Shown here: piece by piece, positions 4,856-8,908 of the stretch
Layout of the letters: every line of letters starts with the position of its first letter
How positions within the stretch are numbered: position 1 is the first letter of the stretch
Source: Armatimonadota bacterium
Lineage (GTDB): Bacteria > Armatimonadota > Zipacnadia > Zipacnadales > JABUFB01
Reading direction: 5' to 3'
Assembly: GCA_018056145.1 (NCBI GenBank)
Contig: JAGPGE010000054.1
Coordinates: 5,280-14,187 of the forward strand
Length of the DNA: 8,908 bases
Notes under the pieces: generated by a model
The model's input: only the letters and a program-made list of their open reading frames with translations
Told to the model about the DNA's origin: nothing
The model's database searches: none
Program-made: the position numbers and the translations under genes

Positions 4856-6382
4856 ATGGTGATGCTCATGCCCACGCCGGCGTCCGCACAGGAGCCCGTC
4901 CACATCGGTTCGCGCCTGGAACTGATGGTGGACGACGCGCTTATCTCCGCGATGACCGGGGGAGCGCGGCTGCAACTGCACCGCCCCGAACGCCGCGACA
5001 TTGTGTTCGAGACAGACAGGCCCTGGGAGGGCAATGCCTGCGGTTATCAGTCTCTATTCGTCGAAGACGGCGTCTACCGCATGTACTACCACGGCGGGCA
5101 CTACCGCATGAGCGGGGAACCGGCGCAGGCTCTTGAGGAGCATCCGTGGACCCTCTGCTATGCCGAGAGCCGCGACGGGATCCACTGGACCCGGCCGAAC
5201 CTGGGGCTGTTCGAGTTCAACGGCTCGAAGGATAACAACATCATCCTGCTGCCCGAGGCCGTGAACGAGATCGGGGGCGACCCGGCGCATACCGCGGTTT
5301 TCCTGGACGCCAACCCCGACTGCCCACCGGATGAGAAGTACAAGATCATTATCCTGGGCAGCAAGCCCCACGGCCTGTATGCGCTCAAATCCGCCGACGG
5401 CATCCACTTCTCGCTCATGAGTACCGAGCCGATCATCACCGAGGGCGCCTTCGACTCTCAGAACCTGGCGTTCTGGGACACGGTGCGGGGCGAGTACCGG
5501 GAATACCACCGGCACTTCAAGGACGATGTGCGGGACATCATGACCTCCACATCACAGGATTTCCTCCACTTCCCGGAGCCCCAGTGGCTCTCGTACCCGG
5601 GCGTGCCGGCGGAGCACCTGTACACTAACACCATCCAGCCCTATCACCGCGCGCCCCATATCTTCATCGGCTTCCCGGCCCGTTACGTGGACCGTGGCTG
5701 GCTCGATTCAGTCTTCGACCTGCCGGGTCTGGATGAGCGCCTTGCCCGGGAGCGCGCCCATACCCGCTATGCCACGGCACTGTCTGACACAGTCTTCATG
5801 TCCAGCCGGGACGGGCTGACCTTCAGGCGCTGGACCGAAGCCTTCATCCGCCCCGGACCCCGGCAGCGCGATACCTGGGTATACGGCGACAACTACCCCT
5901 TCTGGGGCGTGGTTGAGACCGCCGCCGACATCCCGGACTCCCCCAATGAGCTGTCGATCTACGCCACCGAGGGTTACTGGGAGGGCACATCCACCAGCAT
6001 CCGGCGCTACTGCCTGCGGGTGGACGGGTTTGTGTCGGCCAATGCCCCGCTATCGGGCGGCGAAGCGGTCACGAAACCCATCATCTTTGAGGGCGGCAAT
6101 CTCACCATCAACGCCGCCACATCCGCAGCAGGGAGCGTCCGCGTGGAGATACAGGACGTGGATGGGAACCCCATCGACGGCTACCGCCTGGAGGACTGCC
6201 CGGAGATCATCTGCGATACCCTCCGGCACGTGGTCCGGTGGCGCGAGCGCGGCGGCGACGTGCGCCCTCTGGAGGGCAGGCCGGTGCGCCTGCGGTTTGA
6301 ACTGCGGGACGCCGACCTCTTCGCGTACCAGTTCGCACCCTACGCCCCGGAGCCGGTGCGGCCTGACCTCACGGCGAAGTAG
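4856..6382 (+). CDS. Five-bladed beta-propeller glycosidase-like protein with C-terminal beta-sandwich, probably secreted
   Basis: 508 residues from ATG 4856. The true N-terminus probably lies upstream (see 4769-4855), since residues 1-12 are only the tail of a signal peptide ending in PASA-Q. The body starts HIGSRLELMVDD, a beginning I know from uncharacterised planctomycete-type hydrolases. Propeller blades are marked by repeats of S-x-D-G-x-x-W/F: AESRDGIHW (103-111), KSADGIHF (178-185), STSQDFLHF (231-239) and SSRDGLTFRRW (316-326). These recall GH32/GH43/GH130 folds. Acidic residues sit at blade entrances (for example D200, D345), but I cannot assign catalytic ones. Residues about 395-495 form a sandwich (PLSGGEAVTKPIIFEGGNL onwards, ending in LRFELRDADLFAYQF). 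First gene of an apparent operon and divergent to the beta-helix gene, so a shared polysaccharide substrate is likely. No named activity is claimed. Confidence 0.8.
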   Translation: MVMLMPTPASAQEPVHIGSRLELMVDDALISAMTGGARLQLHRPERRDIVFETDRPWEGNACGYQSLFVEDGVYRMYYHGGHYRMSGEPAQALEEHPWTLCYAESRDGIHWTRPNLGLFEFNGSKDNNIILLPEAVNEIGGDPAHTAVFLDANPDCPPDEKYKIIILGSKPHGLYALKSADGIHFSLMSTEPIITEGAFDSQNLAFWDTVRGEYREYHRHFKDDVRDIMTSTSQDFLHFPEPQWLSYPGVPAEHLYTNTIQPYHRAPHIFIGFPARYVDRGWLDSVFDLPGLDERLARERAHTRYATALSDTVFMSSRDGLTFRRWTEAFIRPGPRQRDTWVYGDNYPFWGVVETAADIPDSPNELSIYATEGYWEGTSTSIRRYCLRVDGFVSANAPLSGGEAVTKPIIFEGGNLTINAATSAAGSVRVEIQDVDGNPIDGYRLEDCPEIICDTLRHVVRWRERGGDVRPLEGRPVRLRFELRDADLFAYQFAPYAPEPVRPDLTAK

Positions 6383-6432
6383 AGGTCAGCGGATGCGTCA
6401 GGAGTGCGAGACATACGAAAGGCTGAAGAACC

Positions 6433-7248
6433 ATGATCGAAGTCAGCGTCTTCTGTGATGAAGTCTCCCCGGATTTCGAGGAACAGATCGACCTGTGCAA
6501 GCGCGCCGGGGCCTCCAGCGTGGAACTGCGCGGCAATATCTTCGGCCGCGCGGTCCAGACCTGCACCGACGAGGACGTTGAGCGAGTGCAGGAGATACTC
6601 GCAGAATACGGCTCGCGGGTAGCCATCATCGGCTCGCCCGTGGGCAAGCTGAGCCTGGGCAATGAAGAGGAGTACCAGACGCACCTGCAGTGGTTCGACA
6701 GGATGTGCGAACTGGCCCACGTATTCGGCACCCGCATCATCCGCGGGTTCGCCTTCTGGACGCCCTCGCGCAAGGACATGCCGCGCCCGAATCTGGACGA
6801 GATCATCGACGAGATCTCCACGAAGCTCGCACCCATCGCCCGGAAGACCATCGAGGAGGATGTGCTCTTCTGCTTCGAGTGCGAGGGCAGCACGAACTCA
6901 GGAACCTGCGCCGAGATTGCCCGGATCATCGACTCCATCACGCCTAACGACAACCTCATGGTCGCCTGGGACTGCAACAATGCCACGCGTCTCGGCGAAC
7001 ACCCGCTCAATGAAGGCTACCCGCTGATCCGCGACCGCGTCCGGCACGTGCACGTGAAACCCAACCCGCACAAGAGCATCGAGACGGTGTGGGATTCCGA
7101 CGTCAGCTACCGGACGGTATTCGAGATGCTGATCGCCGACGGGTACGAGGGCGTTGCCACCGTGGAGCACTGGGGGTCGCCCTGGCTCATGCTGGAGGGC
7201 GTGCGCCAGACGGCGGAGTTGCTCAAGGATGTGCAGGCGAACGGGTAG
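6433..7248 (+). CDS. Sugar phosphate isomerase/epimerase, xylose-isomerase-like TIM barrel
   Basis: 271 residues, a usual length for the AP-endonuclease-2/xylose isomerase-like barrel family, with no signal peptide, so cytoplasmic. Likely metal ligands and their strands are visible: E149 (FCFECEG), D180 (VAWDCNN), H205/H207 (RHVHVK) and E245 (TVEHWG). The early motif SSVELRG (28-34) is the usual second strand. Members isomerise or epimerise ketoses, or act as inosose dehydratase or hydroxypyruvate isomerase, and sequence alone does not choose between these. The start ATG 6433 has only a weak GAAAGG (6417-6422) ahead. It begins 50 bp after the propeller gene and is followed by the GH-A gene after 37 bp, which places it in a catabolic operon where it would act on a released sugar. 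Some homologues are purely oxidoreductase partners, but no such partner is here. Confidence 0.85.
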   Translation: MIEVSVFCDEVSPDFEEQIDLCKRAGASSVELRGNIFGRAVQTCTDEDVERVQEILAEYGSRVAIIGSPVGKLSLGNEEEYQTHLQWFDRMCELAHVFGTRIIRGFAFWTPSRKDMPRPNLDEIIDEISTKLAPIARKTIEEDVLFCFECEGSTNSGTCAEIARIIDSITPNDNLMVAWDCNNATRLGEHPLNEGYPLIRDRVRHVHVKPNPHKSIETVWDSDVSYRTVFEMLIADGYEGVATVEHWGSPWLMLEGVRQTAELLKDVQANG

Positions 7249-7285
7249 TCGGAAGGAACGACAAGTCGGATCGAGGGAGACTCAC

Positions 7286-8908
7286 ATGAGAACAACCACC
7301 TGCCTCATACTCGTCACGCTGCTGGGGGTGTGGATGATGCCCGCATTCGCGGACCTGGCGCTCTCCACTGATCGGCCCGGCAATCTGCTGGCGTACGGAG
7401 CAGATGCGGTCATCACTGTGAAGGGCGCGGATGCCGAGGTCGCCTGGAGCGTCACCGATTTCGAGGGTAATCAGGCAGCCTCCGGCAACTGCGCGCCGGT
7501 GGATGGCGCTGCGACCATCACCATCCCGGACCTGGATCGCGGGTACTACGAGATCACATGCAAGGCAGGGGACTCACAGGGGATGTTGGCCTTCGGAGTG
7601 GTCACCGACCATTCCGCCCAGGACCCGCCGGACACCCGGCTCAATGTGGACGGCGCCACGGCCTGGCTCGAAGGCGCCGGACGGCATGACCAGCTTGCCA
7701 AGATGCTGCGGATCATCGGCATGGGTTGGGTGCGCGAACGGTACAGCTGGGGCGCAACGGAACCCGAATCGGGGAAGGTCAACTACCAGCCCGGTGGGCG
7801 CGACTACGACCGGGTGGCCGACCTGTTCACCGCCGAGGGCGTGCGGGTCTACCAGATCTTCCACGACAGCCCCGGTTGGACCCGGCCAGACAGCGGCGAA
7901 AGCCGCAATCCCCACGACCTGCGGGATGTGTACCGGTTCGCGAAGCGCACCGCCGAGCACTACAAGGGCACTGTCGCGGCGTGGGAGGTCTGGAACGAGC
8001 CGGATATCGGTTTCTGGCCCGATCTCGGCGACACTTTCGCGGGCCTGCAGAAGGCTGCCTATCTGGGCTTCAAGGCGGGAGACCCGGACCTGCCCGTGCT
8101 TCTGGGCTCCTTCTGCCGGGGATACTGCGCCTTCGATGAGAACCTGTTCGAGGCGGGCATCGCCGACTACTTCGACATCTTCAACTGGCATATCTATGCG
8201 CCGCCAGACCGCTACGCTCCCACCCTTGACGGGTACCTGGAGATGCTGGAGCGCTACAGGTGCGATGGCCGTCCGATCTGGCTCACCGAAGCGGGAATCC
8301 GCTTGGACGCGAACGAGCCCGGGGGTGAACTGAACGCGGACTCCGAAGCCCGGCAGGCCCGGTTCATCGCCCCGTCTTTCGCGTCTTCCCTCGCAGCCGG
8401 CACCGACAAGCACTTCTTTTTCGTGTACCCTTACTACCTGGAGAACGGCGTGCAGTTCGGAGCCCTGCGCAAGGACCTCTCGCCGAGGCCCGGGTTCGTC
8501 GCCATTGCCGCCGCAGTGGATATTCTCGGCGATGCCCGCTACCTGGGACGGTACGACTTTGGGCGTGACGCGCAGAACGTCTGGGGTATGGCCTTCGACC
8601 GGGGGGATGGCGCTGTTCTCGTGGTCTGGGCGGACAAGGACACGCCGGTGCAGATCAGCACAGGAATGCGGAGCGTGACCGTGGCCGATCTCCTCGGTCG
8701 GCGGAAGCAGGTGCACACCGACGGCGGGACGCTGTCACTCACCGCCGGTCAGTCACCTGTCTACATCCTGCACTGTGGCGATGAGATGCTCGCCGGCCTG
8801 CGTGGGGATGTGCGCGAGCCCGGCATCATGCCCACTACGCGCCCAGACCCGCTGGTGATCCGCGGACAGGCGGTTCTGGACTCGCTTGACAAGGGTGCCA
8901 ATGCGTAC
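7286..8908 (+). CDS. Secreted clan GH-A glycoside hydrolase (GH39/GH5-like), 3' end outside window
   Basis: The frame stays open from ATG 7286 to the last base: 541 residues so far with no stop. GAGGGAG (7273-7279) lies 6 nt before the ATG. Residues 1-22 are a signal peptide (MMPAFA before D). Residues 24-108 look like an N-terminal beta-sandwich. Residues about 117-410 are a TIM barrel with the clan GH-A signature: acid/base E238 in WEVWNEPD, H302 in FNWHIY, and nucleophile E335 in IWLTEAG. Strand 1 is IIGMGWVRERYSWG (143-156). Residues about 413-497 form a C-terminal sandwich (VVWADKD, then a strand ending PVYILHC), as in GH39-like enzymes. A Pro-rich linker and the start of another domain follow from about 505. 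It is a retaining hydrolase by clan membership; the linkage and sugar are unknown. It is last of three plus-strand genes with short gaps. Confidence 0.85.
   Translation, partial: MRTTTCLILVTLLGVWMMPAFADLALSTDRPGNLLAYGADAVITVKGADAEVAWSVTDFEGNQAASGNCAPVDGAATITIPDLDRGYYEITCKAGDSQGMLAFGVVTDHSAQDPPDTRLNVDGATAWLEGAGRHDQLAKMLRIIGMGWVRERYSWGATEPESGKVNYQPGGRDYDRVADLFTAEGVRVYQIFHDSPGWTRPDSGESRNPHDLRDVYRFAKRTAEHYKGTVAAWEVWNEPDIGFWPDLGDTFAGLQKAAYLGFKAGDPDLPVLLGSFCRGYCAFDENLFEAGIADYFDIFNWHIYAPPDRYAPTLDGYLEMLERYRCDGRPIWLTEAGIRLDANEPGGELNADSEARQARFIAPSFASSLAAGTDKHFFFVYPYYLENGVQFGALRKDLSPRPGFVAIAAAVDILGDARYLGRYDFGRDAQNVWGMAFDRGDGAVLVVWADKDTPVQISTGMRSVTVADLLGRRKQVHTDGGTLSLTAGQSPVYILHCGDEMLAGLRGDVREPGIMPTTRPDPLVIRGQAVLDSLDKGANAY

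Noticed and set aside
4645..5034. N-terminal extension of the beta-helix frame up to 5034 (minus strand)
   Set aside because: The extension runs over the divergent propeller gene and has no signal peptide at its start. ATG 4644 has both a strong ribosome binding site and a signal peptide.
7574..8716. 380-codon minus-strand frame opposite the GH-A gene
   Set aside because: The plus strand encodes a complete clan GH-A barrel with both catalytic glutamates. The antisense product has no recognisable motif and no ribosome binding site that I can see.
1..8908. CRISPR arrays, insertion sequences, tRNA genes
   Set aside because: I saw no spaced direct repeats, no transposase-like protein and no tRNA cloverleaf with a T-loop motif in the intergenic stretches.

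Overview
The window is GC-rich bacterial DNA from an uncultured-looking lineage. A SigH-type (Spo0H-like) sigma factor sits beside a UBA/DUF4342 membrane protein, and both lie next to several secreted glycoside hydrolases of types common in Armatimonadota and Planctomycetota. I lean towards Armatimonadota or a near relative. This is an inference from gene content, not a proof.

Layout. (1) 1-360, +: the 3' end of a Gly/Pro/Met-rich protein that enters from the left edge. (2) 379-408: a perfect inverted repeat between convergent genes. (3) 434-1535, -: a two-gene unit, DUF4342 protein then sigH-like sigma factor. (4) 1555-1908, -: no convincing protein gene, but a near-consensus sigma-70 promoter (TTGACT, 17 bp, TATACT), about 285 nt of hairpin-rich sequence, and a stem followed by a T-run that ends just before the DUF4342 ribosome binding site. 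This looks like a long attenuator-type leader RNA or a free-standing structured RNA, and I recognise no known family in it. (5) 1918-4644, -: a secreted right-handed beta-helix enzyme resembling GH141. (6) 4645-4855: a divergent intergenic region holding an inverted repeat and an interrupted signal-peptide reading frame. (7) 4856-8908, +: an apparent operon of a five-bladed-propeller glycosidase-like protein, a xylose-isomerase-like TIM-barrel sugar isomerase/epimerase, and a secreted clan GH-A glycosidase that runs off the right edge.

Working together. The right half reads as a small carbohydrate-degradation locus: three enzymes predicted to be secreted would cleave a complex polysaccharide, possibly a plant or algal one with fucose- or xylose-type linkages, and the cytoplasmic isomerase would act on a released sugar. 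The substrate cannot be read from the sequence. The left half is regulatory: a sigma factor and a small membrane protein preceded by what may be an RNA switch. Nothing visible links the two halves beyond adjacency.
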